Source of the DNA: Tanypteryx hageni
Taxonomy: Eukaryota > Arthropoda > Insecta > Odonata > Petaluridae
DNA length: 64,000 nt
Direction of reading: 5' to 3'
Assembly: GCA_028673005.1 (NCBI GenBank)
Contig: CM054114.1
Span: 12,431,108-12,495,107, forward strand
The notes beneath the pieces are model-generated. The model worked only from the letters and a program-made list of their open reading frames with translations. It was not told the DNA's origin and made no database searches. Below are positions 23,961 to 35,439 of the stretch, in pieces. The translations under genes and the position numbers were made by a program. Position 1 is the stretch's first letter; the number at the start of each line of letters is the position of its first letter.

Positions 23961-25123
23961 TCTAATTCTTACCACCGAAATTTGATACTAGATCTGATTT
24001 TCTCGAATTTCTAATAAAACATAGCGTTTTTGCGTTTTAAATCGCATTTCATCGGATTGCTGCCATGGAGACGATTATTACCGAACTCGGCTTCGGCATA
24101 GACGTGTGAACAAATGGGTTATTTTGTTTTCCGCTCGACTACACTTCAGAAATGGAAAGTTGATGCGGACATATTAGCGTATAAACAGTAACATTTATTA
24201 AATCCGATTATAAAAAATACATGCAAAATATAACGTCAGAAATAGATTTTGACATTGATTTTAGTATTTTAAACCTGATAATGCTCTATCAATGTGTTTT
24301 ACAATTTTTCTCGATCACTGATAAACTATGAATTACAAATGGTATTACGGTATGAGAATTCTCTGGAATGACAGACATATACTGCAATATTTCATGTGAA
24401 TATAAGCAATCAATTCGGGACGTCAACTTTGGGAAAGCAGCCTGCATTAGTCCTGCTTTACTCTTGTTGTTATTTAAAAAATGTCTCGCAAATGGTTTCC
24501 TAGTAAACGTGAATCAACCTAATTAAACAGAGCGCATGTGGTATATTCTGGTGTGAGGCGGCTCTGTCGGCACTCCAATCGAATAGGCACGCTCGTGTGC
24601 AGGCCGTCTCCGAACTACCTTCAGAGAGCGTGTTTTGAATGCATCCATTACGAGCGACGCGGATTGGCTAGTTGCAAGTTGCAGCAAGTGGCACTCGCGA
24701 GGTACAACTTCATCACTTAAATGCGTAATGTGACTGGAAACGTAGGTACACTCGATGAATATTTGTGCATGGAACTTAAACGCCTAAGCAGACGTCCTTT
24801 CGAGCCGTTTGATACAGGGAAATTGCTCGCGCGGTGGCTGCAATGCGCCTTCAGTGTGGACTTTCTTAAGTTTCGCACCCCTAATTAGCGAGTTTAAATG
24901 TTGTTAGTCGACTGCGAAGCAATAACGTAACTTATTTAGACGAAGCGATTCCTTGTAAAATGATTAAATTGGTGTATAGGACACCACAAAATGAAAATAT
25001 TTTAATGCATTTTATCGGTGGTTGAGTTACCAAAACAACATACTACTTGTGTATTTTTTCTTTTGTGTCTGACCTCTAAAAAGTATTGAAAGATGGTTTC
25101 ATATTTTAAAATTAATATAGATG

Positions 25124-25130
<7 letters not shown>
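23961..25130. other. Gene-free DNA
   Basis: No coding frame or repeat family that I can support. Confidence 0.5.

Positions 25131-25194
<64 letters not shown>
25131..25194. repeat. (TA)n microsatellite
   Basis: About 30 uninterrupted TA units, bordered by ATATTATATATTTATA. Confidence 0.95.
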
Positions 25195-25200
<6 letters not shown>

Positions 25201-25268
25201 TATATTTATATTTATTTATAGAATATGGGTGAGAAAATAAAGAGTGATTGTATCCATGAAAACTAAGC

Positions 25269-25423
25269 AGACTGTGCATATATACTTTTCTATTGGAAAA
25301 TTTTTGATTTTTAAAATGAATGACTTATAACATAACATTTGTATCTGTATTGTCTTAATATAATTCAAGTACGTAAAAGTAAATTCTTAAAATACAGACT
25401 GTGGATATGTACTTTTCTATTGG
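25269..25423 (+). repeat. Pair of 28-bp direct repeats
   Basis: AGACTGTGCATATATACTTT plus the next eight bases (25269-25296) recurs with about two changes at 25396-25423, enclosing a 99-bp AT-rich segment. It could be a long target duplication around a small insertion, or a tandem remnant. Confidence 0.6.
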
Positions 25424-25479
25424 TTCTCCGCTTTAACCGACCTTTTCGATTAATCGACTAACTGCCAGTCCCAACCGCG

Positions 25480-25985
25480 ATGGATAAGACGGCTTCTACT
25501 GTATACGGTTCAAAAACCATAAACGAAGGTTATACACATGGAAAAGCCCAGGAGATATGCCAAATAGATTACATCCTAGTAAAACAAATATTCAGGAACA
25601 GCATAAAGACCGCCAAAGCATTACCAGGAGCAGACTTTGATTCAGATCACAGCCTTCTAATACTTGACGTGAGTACAAAGCTCAAACAAATAAGAAAAAC
25701 GAGAAGAGAAAAACAGACCTGGGACTTAGAAAAACTAAAAGAAAGGCAGGATGTAGTCAGCATGAAGTTTGAAGATCGTCTAAGAAATTTTGAAAACAAT
25801 CCCAAGACCGTGGATATAGAATGGGAAGAAATTACAACTAGTATCAAGGATAGCTTGGATAAGGAGATTGGAAAACAAAAGAAGAAAATCAGAACCATGG
25901 ATCACTAGGGAAATGCTGGAGAAAATGGATCGGAGACGAAAATGGAAAAACGTTAACAGTGAAGAATATTTTAATAAATATTTAA
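25480..25985 (+). pseudogene. RTE-type LINE endonuclease fragment
   Basis: Part of the apurinic-type endonuclease domain of an RTE-like LINE and its downstream linker. QIDYILVK and GADFDSDHSLL are the diagnostic motifs (Asp-His of the active site). Just upstream, another frame reads RLYTWKSPGD, so a frameshift lies near 25550. A second lies near 25897, after which the sequence resumes as WITREMLEKM in another frame. Neither an N-terminal endonuclease nor a reverse transcriptase is present. The upstream 60 bp (TTCGATTAATCGACTAACTG) may be an unrelated DNA-transposon end. A shorter relative lies inside the hAT element at 48176. Confidence 0.75.
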
Positions 25986-26792
25986 TAAAATATTTTGAAT
26001 CATGTCTGATTCAGAGTCTCGTTTTATTTTTTGATCGATGAGAGTATAATCATCTATATATAATCGTCTTTCGCGTTTTCATGGCTATTTTCCTTACAAA
26101 CTTTTAATTTATGTATGACATAGAAGAAAGGCAGCAGAGTACCTCTATAAAGTAATAAATAAAAAACTACTGTGATAAATACGTTTTTGATCTGAGTACT
26201 TTTATTCGTTGTATTATAGGGTTTAGGTTTTGCACAAGGATTTTTCAGTTAAATAATTAAACGCAATTTAATACAAACACCGATAGTTCCGCGTCATTCG
26301 TCTACTCCGTCAGAATTTTAAGCAAACATAAGAAAATATTCGATTCGATTTAGCAGACTCACGTCTGTTATTATTATCTCATTGACTATAGATTTATAAT
26401 CTTTTATTGGATCAATTATCAGTAAATAATCGCAGAAGATGGCTGAATTGTTGTCGGGTTCCCAAACCATTTTATAATTATAGTAGAAAGTCTCATTTTT
26501 GATAACTGCATAAAATTGTAAAATATGTTTTAGAAATAGGTTAATATATAAAATTAACCGTGAATAGTAATAATAAAAGAAAAATTAAAATAACGATAGT
26601 AGTGATAAAAAGAAATCACACTTTATGGCCATTGAAATTATCTAGATTATCATTTGGAATTCAGTCATGAGATGAGCATGTTTCCTTTTTGGAATTAGTA
26701 ACTTATTTTTTGTAGGAACTTGTAGATAGATGCTCCAATTTTAAATCAATATAGCTATTTAATAGTGTACTGGATACCATATCACTTCCCAC

Positions 26793-27030
26793 CAGATCCG
26801 GGACAAGACATTTTTGCGCCCTAGGCAAGGTTTGAAGATTTCCTAATGAGTACACAATTATATCTCTCAAAACTAGTGTATTTGAAACGTAGAGGCAAAA
26901 TAAAATATATGAAATATATTTTATAACATAAAACGTTACACAAAAATGTTCAAATTGTGATTTGTCACACCTCTTACAGTGCTGCGCACTAGGCGGATGC
27001 CTCGTTCGCCCAGCCCTCGTCCCGGCTCTG
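26793..27030. mobile_element. hAT-type MITE, 238 bp
   Basis: The ends CAGATCCGGGACAAG and CTCGTCCCGGCTCTG match in inverted orientation at 13 of 15 positions. Flanks CTTCCCAC (26785-26792) and CTCCCAAC (27031-27038) fit a worn 8-bp duplication. GCGCCCTAGGCAAGG and its near-complement CTAGGCGGATGCC sit just inside the ends. There is no coding content. Confidence 0.75.
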
Positions 27031-27519
27031 CTCCCAACCACAATGTGATTAATTAATTATAAATGCTTCATAAATCTCTAAAATCATCTATTTTTTAAAT
27101 CACTGCTCAAACGAGAAAGAAAATTCCAATATTCATCATTTATGGTTATTTTTAAATTTAAGCAAATATTATACCAATATTTGATGCATCTCTCTTCTCC
27201 GGTTCCCAAGGTCTAAAATTCGTTCGAGATTTCATAGATCAGTAGGATTCATCTTGCTTTAATCATCGAATTCGTACTCTTTTCTAAAAAATGTCCCGGT
27301 TCAGACGTTGCATTTTGGTTGCCAAAAAAAAACCATTACGTTCCAGATCATAAACTTCAGAGGGACGAGGAAAGGACGATGCGAGCTTAGTCACGAGATT
27401 CGTTTAAAAAAGGAAGCCTACGCAAGTGACTTCGCGACTCGGAACGGTTCTTGATCTCCTCCGATAATTTCAGACACGTATCCGATGGATATTGCAGACG
27501 TCTTCGTTTCTGCTCCTCT

Positions 27520-27760
27520 CCAACCCCCTCATTCCCACCTCCCCCCCCCCCCTGCCCCCCCCTCACATCGATTTCTCGTATCCGTGCGGTCGCCTTACCG
27601 CCTCCGGACTCATCTCTTCTCCCCCCGCCCCTCCTGAACTCGCATTAAAACGACGACCGCGGTTCGTTACGTCCTTTTATCTCTTTTTCCATTTTGTCCT
27701 TTTGTCCACCTCCCCTCCCTCCCCTCCCATCCTCCCGCTTCTAAAATTTCCACTCGCCAA
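27520..27760. repeat. C-rich polypyrimidine tract
   Basis: CCTCCCCCCCCCCCCTGCCC and related runs. The Pro/Ser-rich frames here are compositional. From 27761 to 29215 I see no gene or repeat I can support. Confidence 0.7.
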
Positions 27761-29219
27761 ATGATCCTCTTTTGTTTCACCCTTTTTGCCCGCGCGGTTT
27801 TGCGGTCGCGTCCTCCAGAGTATGGTTCTGGGACCCCTTTCCCTTTCCGCCCCGCTTCAGCCTTCGATTCCGAACCCTTTTTTATATCATGTGTCCCTTT
27901 GATGTATTCCCATCGATCCGCCGCGCGAGCGCCCTCTTTTGTTTGAGTGAGACTAGGGAACGCTGGTTACTACTACTACCTAGTCCATTCACCTCTCCTT
28001 TTTTGTGGCGTGGAATACGCTCTCCCTCTTTCTCCACTGCGATGAATGGCTTTTCGCATGCGGTATGAAATAAATTTTGCGTGCAAAGAGACAGCCGGGC
28101 GAGGACGAGTGACGAAGCAAAAAAATAAGAACCGGCACGTTTTTTGCTAGCGGCAAATAATCGACAAACACGTTTGTTGAGTTACGAACGCGATGACAAA
28201 ATGCGGAATTTCGGTTCAAATCGACTGTTCTGCGAGCGCTCGATGTTTTCATTAATAAACTTCTGTTCGTTATATATATTTATTTTTTAAATTTCGGCAC
28301 GTAATTCATTAGTGTCAAAGGATTCCTCACCCGAACTGCATCGTTCTTTTTGATTTTTTATTAATTTACGCGAAATTAAGCCCGTAAGCCAATCTCGGTG
28401 ACGTTTTGGAAATAAAAGGAATCCAATTTTAAGTGTGATAAATAGGCCGCCGTAAATGTGAAATATTGCTACGTTAACAATTTTCTCTTTGCATTTATTT
28501 ATATTGGAGTTTTTTATCGGTGGCTGCATTCATATTTTATTTTTCAACTCGGCGAAAGTATTAATTTGACCGATATTACCATTTGCATACCCAAGCAACC
28601 TCAAAAAATGTGTGCTTTACATAATTTAATTACAGATTGTAATATTTATGCTTAACTTTCATTTATGACCGCTGCTGAGGGTCCGACATTTAATCTTTTC
28701 ATAGAATTCAGGTATGACGTCATATGCAACAGTTCCATCGCTTCTTTTATTATTTTATTATTAGTTTTCTCGAATTTGAATCTTTCATATTTTAAACTGT
28801 TTATGGTTTATGGACACGAAATCTCGTTGTAAAAATATCTGAAATTCACTTCGAGTGTCCCTTAATGAGCGAATTTAAACCAATACACACGCTACAACAA
28901 AAACTTGAAAACATAAACTAATTAAAGTAAATTCATTGAATGTAATGTCTACAGGTGATGACCCTCCGATGGATATTTAGAACACGTATATCCTTCAATC
29001 ACTTAAGCCTATCTTCATCCACAGCACGTAGACCAGTTGATGATGACATTAAAAAAATATTTTGAACAGTTAAAAGTGATATAACTAGATTTTAATGAAT
29101 CATTTACACGGAGCATTTAACATTTGATAGAATGAAATGAAACAAAAATAGCTCGCTACATTGGAATGTCACCTGCAGTGCAACTCGCCAGAATTTCAAG
29201 TTTCTTTCGTATAACGCCT

Positions 29220-29220
29220 T

Positions 29221-29267
<47 letters not shown>

Positions 29268-29268
29268 G
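29220..29268. repeat. (GA)n microsatellite
   Basis: A short GA run interrupted by AAA and GGG. Confidence 0.9.
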
Positions 29269-29584
29269 TGGCAAACAGAAAAAATCGTAGTAATTTCTAA
29301 AAATGTTACGTTTGCTTTCAAGGAGTATAATTTGCCGCTGTCATGACCCATTGGTTTGTAACAAATAAAATTTATCATAGCTGAACTGAAATCGACAGCC
29401 AGCGATATTAGCAGCTCTTTGAATAAAAAGAGTTTCCTGAAACTTTTTGCCATTTCAAAGTTGACGAGTTATGTAATCATTTCCCGAGTTACGCATAAAA
29501 ACAAATGCGATGCTCTTTTCATTCGCTAACGAATTTTGGGTTTTTCCAAAACAAAATTCGGCGATTATTCCTTCTTCTTCGCTC

Positions 29585-30045
29585 AGAGAGAGAGGGAGAG
29601 AGAGAGGGAGAGAGAGAGGGAGAGAGAGGGAGAGAGGAAGAGAGAGGGAGAGAGAGAGGGAGAGGGAAAGAGAGAGAGGGAGAGAGAGAGGGAGAGAGAG
29701 GGAGAGGGAAAGAGAGAGAGGGAGAGAGAGTGGGAGAGAGAGGGAGAGAGAGAGAGGGGGGAGAGAGAGAGAGAGGGAGAGAGAGAGGAAGAGAGAGATG
29801 GAGAGAGAGAGAGGGAAAGAGAGAGGGAGAGAGAGGGAGAGAGAGGGAGAGAGAGTGGGAGAGAGGGAGAGAGAGGGAGAGAGAGGGAGAGAGAGAGGGG
29901 GAGAGAGAGTGGGAGAGAGAGAGGGAGAGAGAGAGGGAGAGAGAGAGAGAGAGAGAGAGGGAAAGAGAGATGGATAGAGAGAGAGGGAAGAGAGAGGGAG
30001 AGAGAGAGGGAGAGAGAGAGGGAGAGAGAGAGAGGGAGAGAGAGA
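29585..30045. repeat. Polypurine (GAGAGG)n minisatellite
   Basis: About 460 bp of GA with GGGAGAGA-type units, bounded sharply by TTCTTCTTCGCTC and GAGTGCAAGGGCG. Large Arg/Glu and Ser/Leu ORFs in several frames are compositional. It is followed at 30208-30350 by a pyrimidine tract, giving a purine-then-pyrimidine pair as at 20.6-20.86 kb. Confidence 0.9.
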
Positions 30046-30207
30046 GGAGTGCAAGGGCGAATGGCAACTGGAGAGTCACCCGATGTTTCGTGACCATCAC
30101 GAAGACGCGTGACGCAGTCGTCTCCATCGCGCCCCGTCGTGATAACGCTGCGATTACGTGATTTCCGTAAACGTGACCCAATCCGTGATAGCGACGGGCC
30201 AAGATCG

Positions 30208-30350
30208 TGTCTCTCTCTCTCTTTCTGGATCTCTCATCCCTCTCTCGTCCTGCCTTCCTCCCTCTCTCTCTTTCCCCTCCTTCCCTCTTCCTCCGTTCCC
30301 ACCCCTCCATATCTCCATATTTCCTTTCCTTCTCCCCCCTCCCTCCTTTT
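30208..30350. repeat. CT-rich tract
   Basis: CTCTCTCTCTCTTTCTGG and CCTCCCTCTC runs. Between it and the purine tract lies a short CpG-rich segment with the palindrome TTCGTGA-CCA-TCACGAA (30087-30103). Confidence 0.8.
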
Positions 30351-30399
30351 ATATAATATTCAACTTATGTATGCATGGTAGAGTTAAAAATGTTTGCAG

Positions 30400-31840
30400 A
30401 ACAGCATTTAAATTTTAATTCATTACTCAGCGGTGTCGTAAATATATTATAAACTTGGAAATTAAATTTAAAACAAATTATGTTCATATTTATGAATAAA
30501 TGTTTTTGGTGATATGAACTGTTGAAACTATTTCATATATTCTTTTGTGCTGAAAGGTTAAAAATTCTAGGGAATACAAAACGAAGCGTAATTTTATAAT
30601 TCAGTTTCCGTATTTTTTGTCATTCCAGGCGAAGAAATATTTCATATTATTTTAAAAATAAATTAATTAAGAATAACATGCCATATGCTGAAAAAAGAAT
30701 ACTCGAGTCCTTAAAATTTAATATATTTTTCATTGATGCCATAATTAACACGTTTTACACGGTTCATTGTAACAGGTCTCGCTCACAGAACTAATAATAA
30801 TTCAAAGAAAACATCAAATATCTATCTGAAATAAAGACGAACTATACGCTTCGGTTATTTCATATATCACAGTTTGACAGCGAGAAGGATAAATAGCTGA
30901 GTAAATCAACTTGTACTAAATCAAATAAAAACCATTTTAAACCTACAAATATAACAGTCGCATATACACTCGAGGCACCAGAAATTGAGTTTAAGATAAA
31001 AGGTTAGCAGTTAGAACTATATGAATCATTATTTTTACATGCAAAATTACGAATAGGAAACATTCTTCTTTTTATAATAGTAAAGAGAATAATGGTTACA
31101 TCATGAAGTAGATTCGAAGTTGATCATGAAATGAACTAACTTCGAGTGTTGTTTATGCAGAATCACGTTTTAACAGTTTAATTTATTTGGAAATTATCCA
31201 AATTAGGTACAAAATGGCATCGATTAGCATTAGGTTGAGTATACAAAAAGCCAAAATGATTCACAAATGTTGACGAAGATGTGCGCATGCTTTGAATAAT
31301 CTACGCTAGTATTCAAAATTACCGAAATGCCTAAAGTAAAATTCAAAAACTATATTTTCCTTTCAAAACTTTTTGTAAAAATTACAGAAACATAATTTTT
31401 TAAATATTTGATATAATAAAGGATGTGTTATTGCCACAAGTTCAAGTAAAATATACCGACAAAAATGAACTTTAGACAGCTATGCTTTAAAATTTATCTT
31501 CTCGGAAGAATATCATTTCAACAAAATAAGTATATAGTCGTTTTCAAGGAAAATGTTCTCTCGAATAGTTTCCGTAAAGAAAAAAATAGAAAAGCAATAA
31601 ATTTCACCATCATAATTCCATTCCTAATAATTCTTTATCGAGTTTGTTAATCGCATAAGTTTTTTGGTTTCGAAATCTTATAAAGGTGATTTTTCCTCCA
31701 ACAATGAATAAAGGATGAAATGGGAATCCTTCCAAAATGACAATTTTTCTACATCATATATATCACGTAATTTATCTGCGAGCGACTTTCGCCATTATTT
31801 AGCTGACGTTTTGAGAGTCCCCTTTCTCGACTGATTCTCA
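30400..31840. other. Gene-free AT-rich DNA
   Basis: No supported gene or repeat. A 61-codon open frame at 31465-31650 has no recognisable features. Confidence 0.5.
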
Positions 31841-31849
31841 AACCAGCGC

Positions 31850-32310
31850 TATGCCGCGCCCCCCCTTCCCCCCAGTCCCTCCTTCACTCTTCCCACAATA
31901 CAAGTTTCATTTAATCCCCGCACTCAACCTCTGCCTCCACCAAATGCCTACGTCATCAAATTTTATACCCCGAGGCCATATCGGTAATGGTCCCATGACA
32001 ATGCCCTCCGCCATGGCGCTGAAGTCAGGTCCGGCGCTTCGGCCAAGTCTCTCTGTCCGCCTCCCCAAACCCTCTTTCTCCCCCTCCTTATTTCTCTCTA
32101 GTCTTCCACTCTCTTCTCCTTCCCCTCCAATGTAATCTATTTATCTCTTTCTCTCCATCGACACTCAAACAATCCCGTGCCACTGACAGTCTTTCTCCGT
32201 TATTTCTTACCGAAAGAGCATCTACAATCGATTGATTTATCTCTCTTCTTCCCCTCATATAATTTCCGATCAATCTTCTATAACTTCCTTCCCCTCTCAC
32301 TCTTAATGTC
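31850..32310. repeat. Pyrimidine-rich stretch
   Basis: Mixed CT-rich DNA with CCCCCCTTCCCCCCAG near its start. No gene recognised. Confidence 0.5.
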
Positions 32311-32573
32311 TCTTATCTTCGTATTTCTAAACCAATGTTTTTCTGACTACGGGTCGTAAACCAATGCTGGATCGCGTAGCATAAAAAAGCTGAGTCGATG
32401 GAATAACAACAACAACGCGTGTTATCGGTCTAAAAACGGCTGATAGCTGTAAAAGAAACACGGAGGGGGCGAACTGTGACAATTAGCAAAATGTTTATAT
32501 CCTTGATTCTTTTGGGGATTTTATGAAAACTAAATCGAGAAGACTTCATTTTTTCAAGAAAGAGCAACTTAAG

Positions 32574-32710
32574 AAATGTACTTTCCTTAGGTATCTCCAA
32601 AAGCCACAACAAGGTTAAAAACCATATGCATATTTCGGCTACAAAGCAGCCGTCTTCAGCGGTAATTCACCGAAAAGAGATTCTAAAAGATACCTAAGGC
32701 AAGTACATTT
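32574..32710 (-). mobile_element. Foldback element with hammerhead-like core, copy 1
   Basis: Arms of 23 bp (32574-32596 and 32688-32710, 22 of 23 paired; core CCTTAGGTATCT) enclose a hammerhead-like motif on the minus strand. Just inside, TTTAGAATCT precedes the motif and GTGGCTTTTGGAG follows it, as in the copy at 52.8 kb. No protein is encoded. The combination suggests a small mobile family, perhaps related to Penelope-like elements, whose ends can carry hammerheads. Confidence 0.6.
32621..32663 (-). ncRNA. Hammerhead-ribozyme-like motif, copy 1
   Basis: On the minus strand: ACCG, CTGAAGA, C, GGCTGC-TTT-GTAGCC, GAA, ATATGCAT, A, TGGT. ACCG/TGGT forms stem I (one wobble). GGCTGC/GTAGCC forms stem II. 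The 8-nt near-palindrome occupies stem III and A is the residue at the expected cleavage site. One extra C lies between the CUGANGA box and stem II, or equally C pairs with the G of GAAA. Activity is therefore uncertain. Confidence 0.5.
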
Positions 32711-33724
32711 TGTAAATTTCTTGTTCTTGATTTTTTGCAGACATAAGACGAGCTCGATTTTTCCTTGTTGAAGTAATTTTTTATGCCTCGCAGGTGTCAC
32801 TGTTATCTTCCTCTCTTTTGCGAGAGAAAGATTCTGAAATACAGTTATATACATTTTTACCTTTGCTATCTGCAGCCTATTCCTGTCATATCGTCTTTTC
32901 ATCTCATCGCTTGCCATTAATTTGCCGCTCGTCAGTCGCAAAAACCGCTGGAAACATTTCATGAAATTCTACGCTTATGCGTATGGTCTAGTTTCAATTT
33001 CTTTAACGTATTCGATCCACTGGACGACGGAAGATGAAATCGGTTAGTCATTTTAATCCGTATACAAAGCGTGCCGAAATAGACAACGAGTCGGTTATGA
33101 ATAAAAGTACGGCGATCAAAGTGAGACAGGATAGACCTGTAAATTTCAAAATAAACTCAACGACGGTCTACTGAGCGTAACTCGAAATGGTATCTTAGTC
33201 ATTTGAGAAATTCTCATGCTCTCCTTCCATTTTTTTACTATAATTCTCTTTCTTCTTTTCTTTTTATTTTGCTATTCTTACATCACTTCTCTCGTATTAC
33301 GCATCTCCCTTCACTACTTTTTCTCTCTTTTTCTCTTTCTCTCTCTCTCTTTCCTGTCGACCCAACTGAGGTACTTATGCAATTTCAAATTTCTGTCATT
33401 TTTAAGTCTCTCCCGGTCACGAAGCAGATAATTTTTGCTCGAGTTTAAAAGTTTTAGAAATAAGTTTTAGATAATAGGTGAAGGTAAACAGCAACATACG
33501 TATTTCGACACATATTGGCCATATTCCGAGCCGTAGGTTTACAAAACAGTTAACCTCGAAAATGCAATGGGAATTGTTCCTTGTTATTTCTACGTTTTAC
33601 AGTTCTCTTGAAATCTTGGCTGTTTATTGATATCCAAACCATATTAATTTTCTAAAAATGTAGATTTGCCGAAACATTAATGAATATCGAATCAGATGAA
33701 TCTCATTTTTAGGAAAATTAAAAC

Positions 33725-33734
33725 TTGGCGCCAA
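33725..33734. promoter_or_regulatory. E2F-like palindrome
   Basis: TTGGCGCCAA followed by AAA, matching the core of E2F/DP sites. No promoter is recognisable beside it. Confidence 0.2.
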
Positions 33735-34361
33735 AAACTATTGCGAATAAAAGATTTAAAACAAATATCTTACGCTAAATTTATACTTATGACTTTAAAT
33801 TAAAGAAAAGAAATGGAACTCCACAAAGTTAAGGCTAAACAAATTAGTTTTATATTAAAAACAGCGAAGTTCAATATAACTATTTTACTGTATTCAGTTT
33901 TTAAAAACAGCCTTATTCTCTTTAATACAAAAAAAATTGATTTGATTATTTTTGCTAATAGATGCAAAAACCGGACCTCAGACGGTTTCCCTATTTTCCT
34001 CTCTTTGCTCCCACCACCTGTCTCACTCCCTTGGGTATCTTTCGCGCAGGAATTTCCATCCAGGAATCTCTTTGGGCTACTTCGTACCCAACATGATTAG
34101 CTATAACCCCAACGGTTTAATTAATTTTAGTCTTCAACACTGTAGTTTCCACATTAATTTACAGATTTTCAGCTTGCGCGATTAATAAACTTATGATTCT
34201 AAACAGAATAATAAAGTTAATAACCTGTGGTAAGTGCCGACGTAATATTCCGTCGGTGGCCTCCACAGTGTCACGTGAAATTAACGCAATATTCCGCCAT
34301 AAACCGCTAAAGCGGATAAAAGCACCATTTTGACCGAATTTCCATTTCGTCATCTGCTAAA

Positions 34362-34398
34362 GACCGATACTTTGAGCCCTCTGCCGGCAGTATCGGTC
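34362..34398. repeat. 10-bp perfect inverted repeat
   Basis: GACCGATACT and AGTATCGGTC flank a 17-bp GC-rich loop. Possibly a MITE relic or a hairpin. Confidence 0.7.
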
Positions 34399-34432
34399 AA
34401 ATCTAACTCGATCGCTTTACACTAACACACAA

Positions 34433-34575
34433 ATGAGTGCTGAGACTTGCACGTCCTCCTCGGGGTTAGCTCTGGTCGAAATTTCGCCACCACCAGGATA
34501 TCGATCCACGATCCGCTGCGTGGAAGACCAGCACGCTAACCACCACTTCGCTGATGACGAATTAGTATTGGTTTT
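34433..34575 (-). mobile_element. tRNA-derived SINE fragment (Gly-UCC-like head)
   Basis: On the minus strand, TGGTTAGCGTG is an A-box-like block, CTTCCACGCAG resembles the anticodon arm of tRNA-Gly(UCC), and GGATCGATATCC (34496-34507) is a B-box-like block. The CTTCCACGCAGCGG core is shared with the SINE at 50069. The cloverleaf is incomplete, so this is not a working tRNA gene. The 3' end and target duplication were not defined. Confidence 0.65.
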
Positions 34576-35230
34576 CGCGTGCGTTCCTTTTCGCGTGGAA
34601 TTCGACAGGCTTCTCGTACCTCGTTTCCCGTGGTCCCTTCATTGGGAAATGAGTTTCCGGACGAAATCCGGGAGAAATTTCTCCATGATCTTCCTAGAGT
34701 CGATATGAGCCGCCTCTCGCCGGTAGACGCGCATGGGAAAATCTCACGGCGGACTCAAAATGCTTTTTTTCCTGCCCTAGGATCGACCAATTTAATGGCG
34801 CATAAATTCTGCACCGCGGTGTGAATTCGACCCCAATATATCACCCCCATCCCTCTCACACCCTCGCTATGGTAACAGGAAGGAGAGAGGTTTTTTTTGG
34901 CCCCTCTCCGGGTGGGGTTGGGCGAAATGTGCGTGTATGTGTGTGTGCGTGCCGATAGGTGAGGCGGGGAGACGACCTCTCCAAAGGGGAGCCAAAGTTT
35001 GACCACAATGAAAATCTCCTTTATTCCTGGAATATTATTTGCCGACGTTGTTGTGCTGCACTCGAACATTATGGTAACGGAATTCCTCCGAGAAGTTTTA
35101 ACTTTTTTTATAGATTGAAGTTCGTCACGTTCGTTATATACCTCCTCTTGAGCTTCCGATGGCTCTTTGAGGGCATTTTAGCAGCTCTTCAAACAATTAA
35201 TTCCTTTTGGCTGAAGTGCAGAAGTAGGCA

Positions 35231-35268
35231 TATAAATGCGGAATTGAGAGTTGTCTACCGGTTAGTTG
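35231..35268 (+). promoter_or_regulatory. Candidate TATA/initiator core promoter
   Basis: TATAAATG at 35231 is followed 33 bp later by TTAGTTG (A at 35264), close to the arthropod initiator TCAGTT. About 70 bp downstream is an ATG at 35333 with a GTGTGAG donor-like word 19 bases on, as in genes with very short first coding exons. No second exon was identified. Confidence 0.3.
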
Positions 35269-35439
35269 CGCCAGCCAGTTCATTTCAACTTTAGGAGAGC
35301 GAGCGAGAAGACTCGTTGAAAATTTAAGCCGAATGTTTTCTACATGCATTGGTGTGAGCCTTGCTATATCTACTCCCGTTTATGGTCAGCGCGTGCCATC
35401 TTTGGGAATCCTTTTACCCCTAAGGAACATGTGGACGAA

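Noticed and set aside
29455..30381. Open frames up to 263 codons in the 29.6-kb purine tract
   Set aside because: Low-complexity translation, present simultaneously on both strands; no domain.
34433..34708. 91-codon open frame
   Set aside because: Runs antisense through a tRNA-derived SINE.
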